Positions 25,255-35,717 are shown, counted from the first letter of the stretch. The stretch: 51,844 bases of DNA from Gammaproteobacteria bacterium (GCA_028821405.1 JAPPGK010000049.1:1-51844); one strand, 5' to 3'. The notes: generated by a model from the letters alone, not told the origin. Made by a program: numbers and translations.

Positions 25255-27993
25255 ATGTCCGACGTCGACACCGGCCCCGATTCGCCGCCGCCGGCGCAGC
25301 GCGGCATTGTCGCCCGAAGCATCGAGGACGAGCTCCGCCAGTCCTATCTTGCCTATGCGATGAGCGTCATCGTCCGCCGTGCGCTGCCCGATGTGCGCGA
25401 CGGTCTCAAACCCGTGCATCGCCGGGTTCTGTTCGCCATGAGTGAACTCGGCATCGCCTACAACCGTCCCTACCGGAAGTCGGCCTACGTGGTGGGCGAG
25501 GTGATGGGCAAGTACCACCCGCACGGCGACAGCGCGATCTACGAGACCATCGTGCGCATGGCCCAGGACTTCGCCATGCGCTACCCGCTCGTGGACGGAC
25601 ACGGCAACTTCGGTTCGATGGACCGCGATCCCGCCGCGGCACCACGCTACACCGAAGTGCGCATGGCGCGGATCACCGGCGAGATGCTCCTTGATCTCGA
25701 CAAGGAAACCGTCGACGTCGTGCCCAACTACGACGAGACGCTCTCGATTCCCGAGGTCCTGCCCACCCGCATCCCCAATCTCCTTGTCAACGGTTCGTAC
25801 GGCATCGCGGTGGGCATGGCAACGAACATTCCGCCGCACAACCTGACCGAGACGGTCAACGCATGTCTGGCGCTGCTCGACGATCCGGGCGCGTCGGTGG
25901 ACGACCTGATGGCGCACATCCAAGGCCCGGACTTCCCAACAGGTGCCATCATCAACGGCCGCGCCGGCATCGTGCGCGCCTACCGCCACGGGCGGGGTCG
26001 TATCTACGTGCGGGCCCGGGCGCATATCGAGGGCGCGGGCAGCGGCAAGGAGACCATCGTCGTCACCGAAATCCCCTACCAGGTCAACAAGGCCGAGTTG
26101 GTGAAGAAGATCGCGGATCTCGTCAAGGAGAAGCGCATCGAGGGGATCACCGAGTTGCGTGACGAGTCCGACAAGGATGGGGTCCGCATCGTTATCGAAC
26201 TGCGCCGCGGCGAACCCGGCGAAGTCGTGCTGAACAACCTCTACGCCCAATCGCAGCTGCAGTCGGCGTTCGGGATCAACTGCGTCGTCCTGGTCGACGG
26301 CCAGCCGCGCACGGTCAACCTGCACGAGATGCTCGACTATTTCCTCCGCCACCGCCGCGAGGTCGTGGTACGACGTACGACGTTCCTGTTACGTCGAGCA
26401 CGCCGCCAAGGCCACCTGCTCGAAGGCCAGGCCGTGGCGCTGGAGAACATCGACGAGGTGGTCGAGCTGATTCGGTCTTCCGCCACGCCGCCGGATGCTC
26501 GCCGCGGCCTCATGTCGAAGGGTTGGAAGGCGGACACCATCAAGCCGTTGCTCGAACGCACCGACGTCGACGCTTGCCGTCCGGAGGAACTCGGGGCGGA
26601 GTTCGGCGTGGGCGACGACGGCCTCTACCACCTGTCGGACGACCAGGCCCAAGCCATCCTCGGCATGACGCTCAATCGGCTCACCGCGCTCGAGAAGGAC
26701 AAACTCACCCAAGACTACGAGGAGGTCCTCGCCGAGATCCGGGACTTGCTTGGCATTCTCGGCTCGGCGGAACGCCAAAGGCAGATCATCCGGGAAGAAC
26801 TCGAGGACATCCGCGACCGTTACGGCGACGAGCGCAGGACCGAGATATTGAGTTCACATCTCGACCTCACCGACGAGGATCTCATCGCCGAGGAAGACGT
26901 GGTGGTGACGGTCTCCCATCGGGGCTACGCCAAGACCCAACCGCTGTCCGTCTACCAAGCGCAACGCCGAGGCGGCACGGGTCGGGCTGCCACCGGCCTG
27001 CGCGACGAGGACTTCGTCGAGCACCTCCTCATCGCAAACAGCCACGACACGTTGCTGTGCTTCTCCAACGCGGGCAAGGTCTATTGGCTGCGCGTGTTCT
27101 ACATTCCACAGGGTTCGCGCAACGCCCAAGGCAGGCCCCTGGTCAACATGCTTCCCTTGGGCGCCGGCGAACGCATTACGGCGATCCTGCCGCTGCCCCG
27201 GGAGTCAGAGGAGTCCGACGACTTCGTCGCCGGCGATGACGAATTGGCATTCGAGGATGCGCGAGACGAACTCGACCCGGACGAGGACGATGCAGACGCT
27301 GAGGCGGGCTTGCCGGACGGGGGCAGTTTCGTGTTCATGGCGACGGCAAACGGCACCGTCAAGAAGACCCCGCTTGAACGCTTCTCGCGCCCGCGCAACG
27401 CGGGTCTGATCGCACTGCGTCTCGAACCGGGCAACACCCTCGTCAGCGCCGCGATCATCGACGCGACGAGCGACGTCCTCCTCGTGTCGAGTTCGGGCAA
27501 GGCCGCGCGTTTCCAGGCAGCCGCGGTGCGCGCCATGGGTCGGACGGCGCGAGGCGTCCGGGGAATCCGTCTGACCGGGGGCCATCGACTGATCGCCTTG
27601 ATCGTGCCGAAGGCCGACGGCTTCCTCCTTACTGCCAGCGAACGTGGTTACGGAAAGCGCACCAATATCGAGGAGTTTCCTGTCAAGGGCAGGGGCATCC
27701 AAGGCGTGATCGCCATGCGCACGGGGCAGCGCAATGGCGACTTGATCGGTGCCGTTCAAGTCTTCGGCGACGACGAGATCATGCTCATCAGCGACCAGGG
27801 AACCCTAGTACGGACCCATGCCGCGGACGTCTCGGAAACCGGTCGGAATACCCAAGGGGTCAGGCTTATCAAGCTTGCCGACGACGCCAAGCTCGTGGGC
27901 GTCGAACGCATCGTCGAATCCGTCAACGGCAACAACGGCGATGCCGACGAAGAGACCGTGTCGGAGACCCACTCCGACGAACTCGACGCCTAG
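25255..27993 (+). CDS. gyrA: DNA gyrase subunit A
   Basis: 912 residues. The breakage-reunion domain carries the catalytic Tyr132 in APRYTEV and the quinolone region [11 protein letters not shown], with Ser93 at the E. coli Ser83 place and Glu97 at the Asp87 place. The C-terminal beta-pinwheel has the GyrA box QRRGGTG (570-576), needed for DNA wrapping and negative supercoiling. Residues about 645-690 form a strongly acidic insertion ([21 protein letters not shown]) absent from E. coli GyrA. With GyrB, the enzyme introduces negative supercoils. It heads a rightward run of housekeeping genes; serC starts 14 bp after its stop. Confidence 0.97.
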   Translation: MSDVDTGPDSPPPAQRGIVARSIEDELRQSYLAYAMSVIVRRALPDVRDGLKPVHRRVLFAMSELGIAYNRPYRKSAYVVGEVMGKYHPHGDSAIYETIVRMAQDFAMRYPLVDGHGNFGSMDRDPAAAPRYTEVRMARITGEMLLDLDKETVDVVPNYDETLSIPEVLPTRIPNLLVNGSYGIAVGMATNIPPHNLTETVNACLALLDDPGASVDDLMAHIQGPDFPTGAIINGRAGIVRAYRHGRGRIYVRARAHIEGAGSGKETIVVTEIPYQVNKAELVKKIADLVKEKRIEGITELRDESDKDGVRIVIELRRGEPGEVVLNNLYAQSQLQSAFGINCVVLVDGQPRTVNLHEMLDYFLRHRREVVVRRTTFLLRRARRQGHLLEGQAVALENIDEVVELIRSSATPPDARRGLMSKGWKADTIKPLLERTDVDACRPEELGAEFGVGDDGLYHLSDDQAQAILGMTLNRLTALEKDKLTQDYEEVLAEIRDLLGILGSAERQRQIIREELEDIRDRYGDERRTEILSSHLDLTDEDLIAEEDVVVTVSHRGYAKTQPLSVYQAQRRGGTGRAATGLRDEDFVEHLLIANSHDTLLCFSNAGKVYWLRVFYIPQGSRNAQGRPLVNMLPLGAGERITAILPLPRESEESDDFVAGDDELAFEDARDELDPDEDDADAEAGLPDGGSFVFMATANGTVKKTPLERFSRPRNAGLIALRLEPGNTLVSAAIIDATSDVLLVSSSGKAARFQAAAVRAMGRTARGVRGIRLTGGHRLIALIVPKADGFLLTASERGYGKRTNIEEFPVKGRGIQGVIAMRTGQRNGDLIGAVQVFGDDEIMLISDQGTLVRTHAADVSETGRNTQGVRLIKLADDAKLVGVERIVESVNGNNGDADEETVSETHSDELDA

Positions 27994-28007
27994 TGCTACG
28001 GAGCACC

Positions 28008-29084
28008 ATGCGCGCGTTCAACTTTTCGCCGGGTCCCGCGGCATTGCCGGACAGTGTCCTCGAGCAGGCCCGGGACGAACTGCTCGACTACCAGGGCAAG
28101 GGCTTGTCCATCATGGAGATGAGCCACCGGTCCAAGGAATTCATGGCAGTCGCGGACAGTGCGGAAGCGGACCTGCGCGAACTTCTCGGCATCGGCGGGG
28201 ACTACCACGTGCTATTCATGCACGGCGGCGCTTCGATGCAGTTCGCCATGGTGCCGTACAACCTGGCCGGTCCCCGCGATACCGTCGACTACGTTCACAC
28301 AGGCTCCTGGGGCACCAAGGCCATCGCGGAGGCCGAGCCGCTGGCCCGTGTCAACGTCGCGGCCACGTCCGGGGCGACGGGTTTCGACCGTATTCCCGCC
28401 CGCGACGCCTGGCGTCTCACACCGGGCGCCGCCTATTGCCACATCGTGTCCAACGAGACCATCGGCGGGGTCCAGTTCCACGAGTTCCCCGAGACCCAGG
28501 CCCCACTCGTCGCCGACATGTCCTCGGAACTGCTTTCTCGACCCATCGACGTGTCCCGTTTCGGTCTCATCTACGCCGGTGCCCAGAAGAACCTAGGCCC
28601 CGCGGGATTTGCCGTGGTCATCGTGCACAGGGATCTCGCCGGACATGCCCGTCCCGGCACGCCCCGGTTGCTCGACTACGGCATTCAGGCCGAGAACGGC
28701 TCGATGTTCAATACGCCGCCAACCTACGCGATCTATCTCGCTTCGCTGGTCCTGCGTTGGGTCAAAGCGGCCGGCGGCGTAGCCGAAATGGCCCGGACCA
28801 ACCGCCGCAAGGCGGCGAAGGTCTACGCGTTGATCGACGCCAGCAATTTCTACCGGGCGCCCGTCCTGCGCCAAGACCGCTCGGTCATGAACGTCCCCTT
28901 CACGCTCGCCGATGCGTCCCTCGACGGAGAGTTCCTCGCGGGGGCGGAGGCGCGACACCTTCTGAACCTGAGAGGCCATCGCAGCGTTGGGGGGATGCGA
29001 GCAAGTCTCTACAATGCCGTCAGCGAAGAGGCGGTGGACGCCCTCATCGAATACATGAAGAGCTTCGAAGCCGAGTACGGGTGA
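28008..29084 (+). CDS. serC: Phosphoserine aminotransferase
   Basis: 358 residues from ATG 28008, with GGAG six bases upstream; an in-frame GTG at 27993 overlapping the gyrA stop is less likely. Family signatures: FSPGPAALPDSVLEQA at the head, the HGGASMQF phosphate-binding loop, and the PLP lysine in GAQKNLGPAG. It converts 3-phosphohydroxypyruvate and glutamate to phosphoserine (serine synthesis), and in many Gammaproteobacteria also acts in pyridoxal phosphate synthesis. The order gyrA-serC-pheA-hisC is conserved in Pseudomonas. Confidence 0.96.
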   Translation: MRAFNFSPGPAALPDSVLEQARDELLDYQGKGLSIMEMSHRSKEFMAVADSAEADLRELLGIGGDYHVLFMHGGASMQFAMVPYNLAGPRDTVDYVHTGSWGTKAIAEAEPLARVNVAATSGATGFDRIPARDAWRLTPGAAYCHIVSNETIGGVQFHEFPETQAPLVADMSSELLSRPIDVSRFGLIYAGAQKNLGPAGFAVVIVHRDLAGHARPGTPRLLDYGIQAENGSMFNTPPTYAIYLASLVLRWVKAAGGVAEMARTNRRKAAKVYALIDASNFYRAPVLRQDRSVMNVPFTLADASLDGEFLAGAEARHLLNLRGHRSVGGMRASLYNAVSEEAVDALIEYMKSFEAEYG

Positions 29085-29088
29085 GTCG

Positions 29089-30189
29089 ATGACCCCGGAG
29101 GACGAAGAACTACGCGATTTGCGCGAACGCATCGACGCAATCGATCGCGAGCTGCGGACACTCCTCAACAAGCGCGCCGCCTGCGCGGAGGAAGTCGCCA
29201 CGCTCAAATCCCGGATGGACGCCGATACGCCGGTCTACTACCGACCTGAGCGCGAGGCCGAGATACTCGCCCGGCTACGCGAGGAAAACGAGGGACCCCT
29301 GCCCGACGCCCACATCGAACGCCTGTTCCGAGAGATCATCTCGTGCTGTCTCTCGCTGGAACAGCCACTCACCATCGCCTGCCTCGGTCCCACGGGCACG
29401 TACACCGAGGCAGCTGCCGTCAAGCAGTTCGGGCACTTCGTGAAAATGCGAACCCTGTCGTCCGTGGCCGACGTGTTCCGGGAAGTGGAGTCCGGTGCGG
29501 CGCACTACGGTGTCGTCGCCGTGGAGAACAGCACCGACGGCATGGTCAAGCACACGCTCGACTGCTTTACGACCTCCAGCCTCTCGATCTGCGGCGAGGT
29601 GGAGTTGCCCATCCACCATGCACTCCTGCTACGACGCGGCGGCGACCCCGATGCGATCGTGGAGATTTGTTCCCACGAGCAGTCGCTCGCCCAGTGCCGG
29701 CACTGGCTCGATGTGCACTACCCCACCCAGTCCCGGCGACCGGTCGCAAGCAACGCGGAGGCGGCACGCATCGCTGCGGAGGCCGACGGCGTGGCTGCCA
29801 TCGCCGGCGAAACCGCCGCGGACCGCTATGGACTCGACTCGGTGCATCAGAACATCGAGGACCAACCCGGCAACAAGACGCGCTTCTTCGTCATCGGCGA
29901 TCAACAGGTCGAACGCACCGGACGGGACCGCACCTCCATTATCGTCTCGACCCGCAACGAGCCGGGCGCCTTGTACAAGATCCTGGCGCCGTTCAAGCGC
30001 CATGACATCAGCCTGTCCCGGATCGAGTCGCGCCCATCGCAGACATCCTCTTGGGACTACGTGTTCTTCATCGACTTCGAGGGACACCGCGACGACGACC
30101 CGGTGGGCGACGTGCTCGCCGAACTGAACGAGGTCGCCACGGGGGTCAAGAACCTGGGCTCCTACCCGCAGGCGTGGATGGGCGATTGA
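29089..30189 (+). CDS. pheA: Chorismate mutase/prephenate dehydratase (P-protein)
   Basis: 366 residues, the standard bifunctional length. Residues 1-90 are an AroQ-type chorismate mutase (LRERIDAIDRELRTLLNKRA). Residues about 95-275 are prephenate dehydratase (GPTGTYTEAAA, VVAVENSTDGMV, NKTRFFVIG). The C-terminal ACT domain has GALYKIL and IESRPS, the ESRP element that binds phenylalanine for feedback inhibition. It makes phenylpyruvate from chorismate. It starts 4 bp after serC and its stop overlaps the hisC start. Confidence 0.96.
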   Translation: MTPEDEELRDLRERIDAIDRELRTLLNKRAACAEEVATLKSRMDADTPVYYRPEREAEILARLREENEGPLPDAHIERLFREIISCCLSLEQPLTIACLGPTGTYTEAAAVKQFGHFVKMRTLSSVADVFREVESGAAHYGVVAVENSTDGMVKHTLDCFTTSSLSICGEVELPIHHALLLRRGGDPDAIVEICSHEQSLAQCRHWLDVHYPTQSRRPVASNAEAARIAAEADGVAAIAGETAADRYGLDSVHQNIEDQPGNKTRFFVIGDQQVERTGRDRTSIIVSTRNEPGALYKILAPFKRHDISLSRIESRPSQTSSWDYVFFIDFEGHRDDDPVGDVLAELNEVATGVKNLGSYPQAWMGD

Positions 30190-31277
30190 ACCTCACCAAC
30201 GTCAACGTCCGCATTGCCGGGCTCAACCCCTACCAACCCGGCAAGCCGATCGAGGAACTGGTGCGCGAACGCGGCGTCCGGCACGTCGTGAAGCTTGCCA
30301 GCAACGAGAATCCGCGCGGACCCGGACCGCGGGTGCGGAAGGCATTGGCCAACGCCGATCTCTCGCGCTACCCGGATGGCAGCGGTTTTCGCCTGAAGGC
30401 GGCGCTGTCCGAACACCTTGGCGTCGAGACTGCGTGCATCACGCTTGGCAACGGATCCAACGACGTCCTCGACCTCGCCGCGCGGGTGGCCGTCTCCCCC
30501 GGCACCCGGGGGATCATCGACGAGCACTGCTTCGTGGTCTATCCGCTGGCCATCACCGCCGCCAACGGCGACCTGGCGACGGTGCCTTCCCGGCAATGGG
30601 GCCATGATCTACAGGCGATGGCGGCCGCGGTCGACGACCGAACCCGCATCGTCTACCTGGCCAATCCCAACAATCCCACGGGCACCTGGTTCGATACACA
30701 AGCCCTCAACGCGTTCCTGGCCGCCGTACCCCCCGAGGTTTGGGTGGTATTGGACGAGGCCTACGCCGAGTACGTGACCGAGCCCGGCTACCCCGACGGC
30801 GTCCGACTCATCGAGCGCCATCCCAACCTGATCGTCACGCGGACCTTCTCCAAGATCCATGCCCTCGCCGCCTTGCGGATCGGCTACAGCGTGAGTTCGC
30901 CCGAGTTCGCCGACCTCCTCAACCGCGTTCGGCAACCGTTCAACGCCAACACCCTAGCCTTGGCGGCCGCCGAAGCCGCGCTCGCCGATGTCGAACACGC
31001 CGCGGAAAGCCGGCGCTTGAATCGCGAAGGCATGTCACGGCTTGCCGACGGCTTCTCGGCGTTGTCCCTCGAGTGGATTCCCTCCGCCGGGAATTTCGTC
31101 ACGGTGCGACTCGGGCCCCGTCAAGACGCTGAAACCGTCTACGACAGGATGCTCGACGACGGCGTCATCGTTCGCCCGGTCGCGAACTACGGCATGCCCG
31201 AGCATCTGCGGGTGACCGTCGGCCTCCCCGACGAGAACCAGCGCTTTCTCGACGCGCTCGCAAGGGCGCTCGACTGA
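30186..31277 (+). CDS. hisC: Histidinol-phosphate/aromatic aminotransferase
   Basis: 363 residues from TTG 30186, which overlaps the pheA stop (TTGA); GTG 30174 is an alternative start, and no ATG fits. Class I/II PLP aminotransferase features: LASNENPRGPG, YLANPNNPTGTW, VLDEAYAEYV and the PLP lysine in TFSKIHALAALRIGY. HisC2 enzymes in this operon position act on histidinol phosphate and often also on phenylpyruvate and hydroxyphenylpyruvate, fitting its place between pheA and tyrA. Confidence 0.94.
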   Translation: MNLTNVNVRIAGLNPYQPGKPIEELVRERGVRHVVKLASNENPRGPGPRVRKALANADLSRYPDGSGFRLKAALSEHLGVETACITLGNGSNDVLDLAARVAVSPGTRGIIDEHCFVVYPLAITAANGDLATVPSRQWGHDLQAMAAAVDDRTRIVYLANPNNPTGTWFDTQALNAFLAAVPPEVWVVLDEAYAEYVTEPGYPDGVRLIERHPNLIVTRTFSKIHALAALRIGYSVSSPEFADLLNRVRQPFNANTLALAAAEAALADVEHAAESRRLNREGMSRLADGFSALSLEWIPSAGNFVTVRLGPRQDAETVYDRMLDDGVIVRPVANYGMPEHLRVTVGLPDENQRFLDALARALD

Positions 31278-31282
31278 ACCGG

Positions 31283-32104
31283 GTGAAATCGCTGCTGCTC
31301 ATCGGCACCGGCCTCATCGGCTGTTCATTCGCCAAGGCCGCGAGAGCCAAGGGCGTGTTCGATCGGGTCGTGGGCATCGACCACGACCGGGCTGCCCTCG
31401 GTCATGCCCGTGACCTCGGTATCATCGACGCCGTCGCCAACGCCCCGTGCGGAGATCACGATGCCGTCTGCGTGGCCGTACCGGTGGGTGCCATCGCCGC
31501 AAAGGTGCGTGAGGTCGCAAGTCGCTGCACCGGTCCGGTGTTCGACGTCGGGAGCGTCAAGGGCTCGGTGATCGACGCGCTCGACCCCGTCCCCCCCAAT
31601 TTCGTGCCCTGCCATCCCATCGCCGGGTCCGAGCACCAGGGACCACTCGCCGCTCGGACCGACCTGTTCGAAGGGCATGCGCTGATCATGACCCCGGTCG
31701 CCGAAACGGACCGTGCCGCGGTGGATGCCGTGGGAGCTTATTGGAAGGCGGTCGGCGCCCGAGTCGTCGAGCGAACGCCCGCGTCCCACGACGAGTGTTT
31801 CGCCTTGGTCAGCCACCTGCCCCACCTGGTGGCCTTCGCGTTCATCGACACCGCGATACGGGCGCGACCCCTTGACCAGGTCGGCAATGGATTTCGCGAT
31901 TTCGTACGCATCGCCGGGGCCGACGTCGACGTCTGGACCGACATCCTGCACGCCAACGCCACACGGATCCGCCCACGGCTCGACGAACTGATGCGCGCCC
32001 TCGAGCGTTTCGGGAAAGCCATGGAGCAAGGCGGCGAATCCCTGGAACAATGCATCGAATCCGCGGTCTGTGCGAAGCGCGCATTCGACGAGGCGGACCA
32101 TTAG
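31283..32104 (+). CDS. tyrA: Prephenate dehydrogenase
   Basis: 273 residues, GTG start. Nucleotide-binding LLIGTGLIGCSFA at the N-terminus; FDVGSVKGSV and FVPCHPIAGSEHQGP are the prephenate/arogenate dehydrogenase signatures. It oxidises prephenate with NAD(P)+ to 4-hydroxyphenylpyruvate for tyrosine. In Pseudomonas tyrA is fused or adjacent to aroA; here it ends after the dehydrogenase domain, lacks an ACT domain, and is followed directly by cmk. Confidence 0.94.
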   Translation: MKSLLLIGTGLIGCSFAKAARAKGVFDRVVGIDHDRAALGHARDLGIIDAVANAPCGDHDAVCVAVPVGAIAAKVREVASRCTGPVFDVGSVKGSVIDALDPVPPNFVPCHPIAGSEHQGPLAARTDLFEGHALIMTPVAETDRAAVDAVGAYWKAVGARVVERTPASHDECFALVSHLPHLVAFAFIDTAIRARPLDQVGNGFRDFVRIAGADVDVWTDILHANATRIRPRLDELMRALERFGKAMEQGGESLEQCIESAVCAKRAFDEADH

Positions 32105-32111
32105 CGATTCC

Positions 32112-32882
32112 GTGAGCACGGCACCCGCCGGCGTTGCCGACGTCATCGCGCTCGACGGCCCCGGCGGGTCGGGCAAGGGTACCGTCGCCAGCCGCCTAGC
32201 TTCCGCACTCGGATGGCACCTATTGGACAGCGGTGCGCTGTATCGCGTCGTGGGACTGATCGCGTTGCGATCCGGCCTCGACCTTGGCGACGCCGAGTCG
32301 CTGGCGGCCATCGCCCGCAACGCCCGCATCGAATTGAAGAGAGCGCCGGCAGTCGACTCGGCCCCGTCGTCGATCGTCGTATTCGTGGACGACATCGACG
32401 AGACCGACGCCATTCGCCGCGCCGAAGTCGAGCAGCCTGCATCGCGCGTGGCGGCGGTTCCCGCAGTGCGTGAAGCACTGCTCCCAACGCAACAGGCGTT
32501 TCGGAACCCCCCCGGACTGGTGGCCGACGGTCGGGACATGGGAACCGTGGTCTTCCCGGATGCGCGTTTGAAGATCTTCCTCACGGCCAGCGCCGATGCC
32601 CGGGCTCGGCGACGCCTTCGGCAGTTGAAGGATCGCCGGACGAGTGGTAGCCTGCGCGCCCCTTCGGGCAGTGAGCGTGAACAGATCGCCATGCCGGCTG
32701 ACGCCGAGTTGGCGGCGATTCGCGCGAGCACCGAGGTGCGCGACGAGCGGGACCGGTCGCGTCCGGTCTCGCCTCTGCTGGCGGCACCCGACGCGGTGAC
32801 GATCGATTCCACCGAGATGTCGATCGACGACGTAATGGCGGCGGTGATGGCCTTGGTTCGAGAACGGGGCTTGGGCCGCTAG
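32112..32882 (+). CDS. cmk: Cytidylate kinase
   Basis: 256 residues from GTG 32112, 7 bp after tyrA. P-loop GPGGSGKGTVAS, LLDSGALYR, LVADGRDMGTVVFPDA, KIFLTASADARARRR and ERDRSRPVSPL-type lid are all present (here RDERDRSRP). It phosphorylates CMP and dCMP. It is about 30 residues longer than E. coli Cmk: some of this is the N-terminus, and an extra segment lies between RRLRQLKDRR and the RDERDRSRP motif (residues about 180-207). The cmk-rpsA-ihfB order is ancestral in Gammaproteobacteria. Confidence 0.93.
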   Translation: MSTAPAGVADVIALDGPGGSGKGTVASRLASALGWHLLDSGALYRVVGLIALRSGLDLGDAESLAAIARNARIELKRAPAVDSAPSSIVVFVDDIDETDAIRRAEVEQPASRVAAVPAVREALLPTQQAFRNPPGLVADGRDMGTVVFPDARLKIFLTASADARARRRLRQLKDRRTSGSLRAPSGSEREQIAMPADAELAAIRASTEVRDERDRSRPVSPLLAAPDAVTIDSTEMSIDDVMAAVMALVRERGLGR

Positions 32883-32945
32883 AACGGTCGGGCGAGCGTC
32901 GCCCCCGCAGCGCGCAAAAACGAAGACAACTGGCAAAAGGAAAAT

Positions 32946-34724
32946 ATGGCCGAAGAACTGACTGAAGAAGGTATGGAAAACCTGACCGCGCCGGCGGCAC
33001 CCCCGGCGGGCGAGGATCTGGTGATCGAGAGCTTTGAAGCGTTGTTCGAGGAAAGCCTCTCCACGCTGGAGATGGAGCCGGGTTCCATCGTTACGGGCAC
33101 GGTGGTCGAGATCGACAAGGAGTTCGTCCTCGTCCATGCCGGACTGAAGTCGGAAGGGGTCATCCCGCGCAGCCAGTTCCTCGACGAGGGTGGCGAGTTC
33201 AGCCTCGAGGTCGGCGACCAGGTGCAGGTCGCCATGGAAACCGTCGACGACGGCTGGGGCGAGACACGCCTATCGCGGGAAAAGGCGCGCCGCGCAGAGT
33301 CCTGGCAGATGCTCGAAAGCGCCTTCGCCACCGGCGACGTCATCAAGGGCGTTTTGAACGGCAAGGTGAAGGGCGGCTTCACGGTCGACATCAACGACAT
33401 CCGGGCATTCCTACCCGGCTCGCTCGTCGACATCCGTCCGTTGCGGGAGACCGCGCACCTCGAAGGCCGGTCACTCGAGTTCAAGGTCATCAAGCTCGAT
33501 CAACGCCGCAACAACGTCGTGGTATCCCGGCGCGCGGTGCTCGAAGAAGAGAGCAGCGCCGAACGCGAGGCATTGCTCGCCTCCCTGCACGAAGGGCAAG
33601 AAATCAAGGGCATCGTCAAGAACCTCACCGACTACGGCGCTTTCGTCGACTTGGGTGGTCTCGACGGGCTACTGCACATCACTGACATGGCCTGGCGTCG
33701 GGTCCGCCATCCCAGCGAGATGGTGAACGTCGGCGAGGAGGTCCCCGTCAAGATCCTGCGCTTCGACCGCGAGAACAAGAAAGTCTCCCTCGGCATGAAG
33801 CAACTGGGGGACGACCCCTGGGTGGACATCGCCCGTCGTTATCCGCAAGGGATACGCGTCGTCGCCCGGGTCACCAATCTCACCGACTACGGCTGTTTCG
33901 CGGAGATCGAGGAAGGCGTCGAGGGCCTGGTTCACGTTTCCGAGATGGATTGGACCAACCGCAACGTGCATCCGTCGAAGGTGGTGGCGGTGGGTGACGA
34001 AGTCGAAGTCATGATCCTGTCCATCGACGAAGACCGGCGTCGTATCTCGCTTGGCATCAAGCAATGCCGCGCCAATCCCTGGGACGAGTTCGCCGCCGGG
34101 CACTCCAGCGGCGACCGGATCCGCGGGCGCATCAAGTCCATCACCGATTTCGGCATCTTCGTCGGACTCGATGGCGGCATCGACGGGCTGGTCTATCTTT
34201 CGGATATCTCTTGGAAAGAGCCCGGCGAGACGGCAGTGCGCCGCTACAGCCGGGGCGAGGAGATCGATACGGTCATCCTCTCCATCGACTCGGAACGGGA
34301 ACGCATTGCGCTCGGTATCAAGCAACTCGACGACGACCCCTTCAACGACTTCATCGAACAACACGATCGCAACAGCATCGTCGAAGGCGTCGTCATTGCC
34401 GTAGAGCCCAAGGAAGTCCTGGTCAGGCTCGCCCCCGAGGTGGAGGGCGTGCTGAAGGCATCGGAGATCTACGCCGACCGGGTCGAGGACGCTCGTACCG
34501 CCCTGTCCGTGGGCGACGAAGTCACCGCCAAGATCGTGAGCATCGATCGAAAAAACCGGGGTATCAGCCTATCGATCAAGGCACGGGAGAAGGACGCCGA
34601 GAAACAGGCGCACCGGGAATACCAGCAGAACAAGAACGACCGGCCCGGACCCACCACCCTCGGCGACCTCATCAAGGCCCAGATGGCCGCCACGGACGAT
34701 TCCGACGACGACGAGAACTCGTAG
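32946..34724 (+). CDS. rpsA: 30S ribosomal protein S1
   Basis: 592 residues (E. coli 557). AAAAGGAAAAT precedes the ATG. Six S1 RNA-binding modules can be followed, each with an F-x-x-G-x-x-G/V-H pattern, for example [29 protein letters not shown] and [30 protein letters not shown]. It helps load mRNA on the ribosome. The acidic N-terminal tail (about 20 residues before the first module) and a charged, Asp/Glu-rich C-terminus explain most of the extra length. The stop codon lies inside a GTAGGGGC repeat motif. Confidence 0.97.
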   Translation: MAEELTEEGMENLTAPAAPPAGEDLVIESFEALFEESLSTLEMEPGSIVTGTVVEIDKEFVLVHAGLKSEGVIPRSQFLDEGGEFSLEVGDQVQVAMETVDDGWGETRLSREKARRAESWQMLESAFATGDVIKGVLNGKVKGGFTVDINDIRAFLPGSLVDIRPLRETAHLEGRSLEFKVIKLDQRRNNVVVSRRAVLEEESSAEREALLASLHEGQEIKGIVKNLTDYGAFVDLGGLDGLLHITDMAWRRVRHPSEMVNVGEEVPVKILRFDRENKKVSLGMKQLGDDPWVDIARRYPQGIRVVARVTNLTDYGCFAEIEEGVEGLVHVSEMDWTNRNVHPSKVVAVGDEVEVMILSIDEDRRRISLGIKQCRANPWDEFAAGHSSGDRIRGRIKSITDFGIFVGLDGGIDGLVYLSDISWKEPGETAVRRYSRGEEIDTVILSIDSERERIALGIKQLDDDPFNDFIEQHDRNSIVEGVVIAVEPKEVLVRLAPEVEGVLKASEIYADRVEDARTALSVGDEVTAKIVSIDRKNRGISLSIKAREKDAEKQAHREYQQNKNDRPGPTTLGDLIKAQMAATDDSDDDENS

Positions 34725-34741
34725 GGGCACACGCTAGCGTG
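34721..34741. repeat. GTAGGGGC motif with palindrome after rpsA
   Basis: GTAGGGGC spans the rpsA stop codon and is followed by the perfect 12-bp palindrome CACGCTAGCGTG (34730-34741). It may end or protect the rpsA message; there is no U-tract, so a classic rho-independent terminator is not supported. Confidence 0.5.
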
Positions 34742-34774
34742 CTCGGGAGGGCGCGCCGTCGCCCGGACGTGGTT

Positions 34775-34860
34775 GGAAGCGCTCCAAAACCGGCCCGGCA
34801 CTTCGCGCCGTTTTGTGTCGGGTTCGCCTCCGGCCCAACTAGGCCCAACCACACCGGCCT
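34775..34860. repeat. Dispersed ~85-bp repeat, copy 1
   Basis: Similar over its length to 44729-44805. Shared blocks are GAGCGC/GAAGCGC-T/C-CC, CCGGCCCGGC, CTTCGC, a TGTG..CGGGT core, CGCCT-C/A-CGGCCCA and CCACACC. It fills most of the rpsA-ihfB gap (34725-34948), which otherwise holds no gene. Confidence 0.65.
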
Positions 34861-34948
34861 ACACGGGCACCGGTCCCTGTGGTAGTTTCGCGCCTTGGCA
34901 CGATCCGCACGGTTCAAGCCACCTAGGAACGACGGGATACGGCGGTTG

Positions 34949-35287
34949 ATGACACGATCCGAACTGATCGAGCAGATGGCGGTGCGCCACAAGGGCCTCC
35001 TTACGGTGGACGACGTGGAAATGGCCGTCAAGAACATCATCGACCAGATGTCCAACGCCCTTGCCCGCGGCGGCCGGATCGAGATCCGTGGATTCGGCAG
35101 TTTCTCGTTGCACTATCGACCCCCACGTATGGGTCGCAACCCGAAGACCGGGGAATCGGTAAGTCTTGCCGGCAAGTACGCACCGCACTTCAAGCCCGGC
35201 AAACGACTGCGCGACCGCGTCAACGATGCCCGTCAACGCGAGATGGTCGGTAGCCACTACACGCGACCGTTCGGTAGCGGGCAATAG
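34949..35287 (+). CDS. ihfB: Integration host factor subunit beta
   Basis: 112 residues from ATG 34949; the longer upstream frame has no conserved sequence. [11 protein letters not shown] is the usual head. The DNA-bending arm contains [28 protein letters not shown], with the RNPKTG proline that intercalates in the minor groove. It pairs with IhfA to bend DNA sharply in replication, recombination and transcription. The C-terminal tail is about 15 residues longer than in E. coli. The rpsA-ihfB-lapA order is conserved in Gammaproteobacteria. Confidence 0.95.
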   Translation: MTRSELIEQMAVRHKGLLTVDDVEMAVKNIIDQMSNALARGGRIEIRGFGSFSLHYRPPRMGRNPKTGESVSLAGKYAPHFKPGKRLRDRVNDARQREMVGSHYTRPFGSGQ

Positions 35288-35300
35288 CCGCGGGACCCCG

Positions 35301-35717
35301 GTGAGTCGCGGCCCCACAACCGAAACCCGGCCCCGAACAACGACGACTCCGACAGCGGGCGACCTCGACGCCCAAGGACGAGGCGCCCGCGGGACTCGCC
35401 CGCGGCGAGCCTACCGATTGGCCCGAAACCTGTTCCTGTTAGCGACCCTGGTGGCCGTTGTCGCTGCAGGTGTCATCCTCGGCATTGACAACCAAACACC
35501 CGTGACCGTGCGATTTCTCAACAGGGAGGCACAGTGGCCGGTGTTCTGGTGGCTCTGCGCGGCCTTCGGGTGCGGTGTACTACTCGGCTTGGCGCTCTGT
35601 GTGGCGAGCCTCGTTCGGAGCCGGTTCAATCAACGGTCGTTGCGGCGGTCGCTGCGCCAGCGGGAGAACGAACTCGACCGCCTAAGGGACCAAGCGACCC
35701 CGCCGCTGCAACCGTAG
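35301..35717 (+). CDS. lapA: LapA-family inner-membrane protein
   Basis: 138 residues from GTG 35301; TTG 35418 would give the more usual ~100 aa, so the start is unsure. Two membrane segments (LFLLATLVAVVAAGVILGI and WWLCAAFGCGVLLGLALCVASL) flank NQTPVTVRFLNREAQWPVF, the typical DUF1049 pattern, and a charged coiled-coil tail (RRSLRQRENELDRLRDQ) follows. In E. coli LapA with LapB helps control LpxC turnover and lipopolysaccharide assembly. The usual downstream gene lapB is absent here. Confidence 0.85.
   Translation: MSRGPTTETRPRTTTTPTAGDLDAQGRGARGTRPRRAYRLARNLFLLATLVAVVAAGVILGIDNQTPVTVRFLNREAQWPVFWWLCAAFGCGVLLGLALCVASLVRSRFNQRSLRRSLRQRENELDRLRDQATPPLQP

Noticed and set aside
24889-26352. 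Open frame of 487 codons on the minus strand
   Set aside because: Runs across mtaD and gyrA in a non-coding frame with no recognisable domain.
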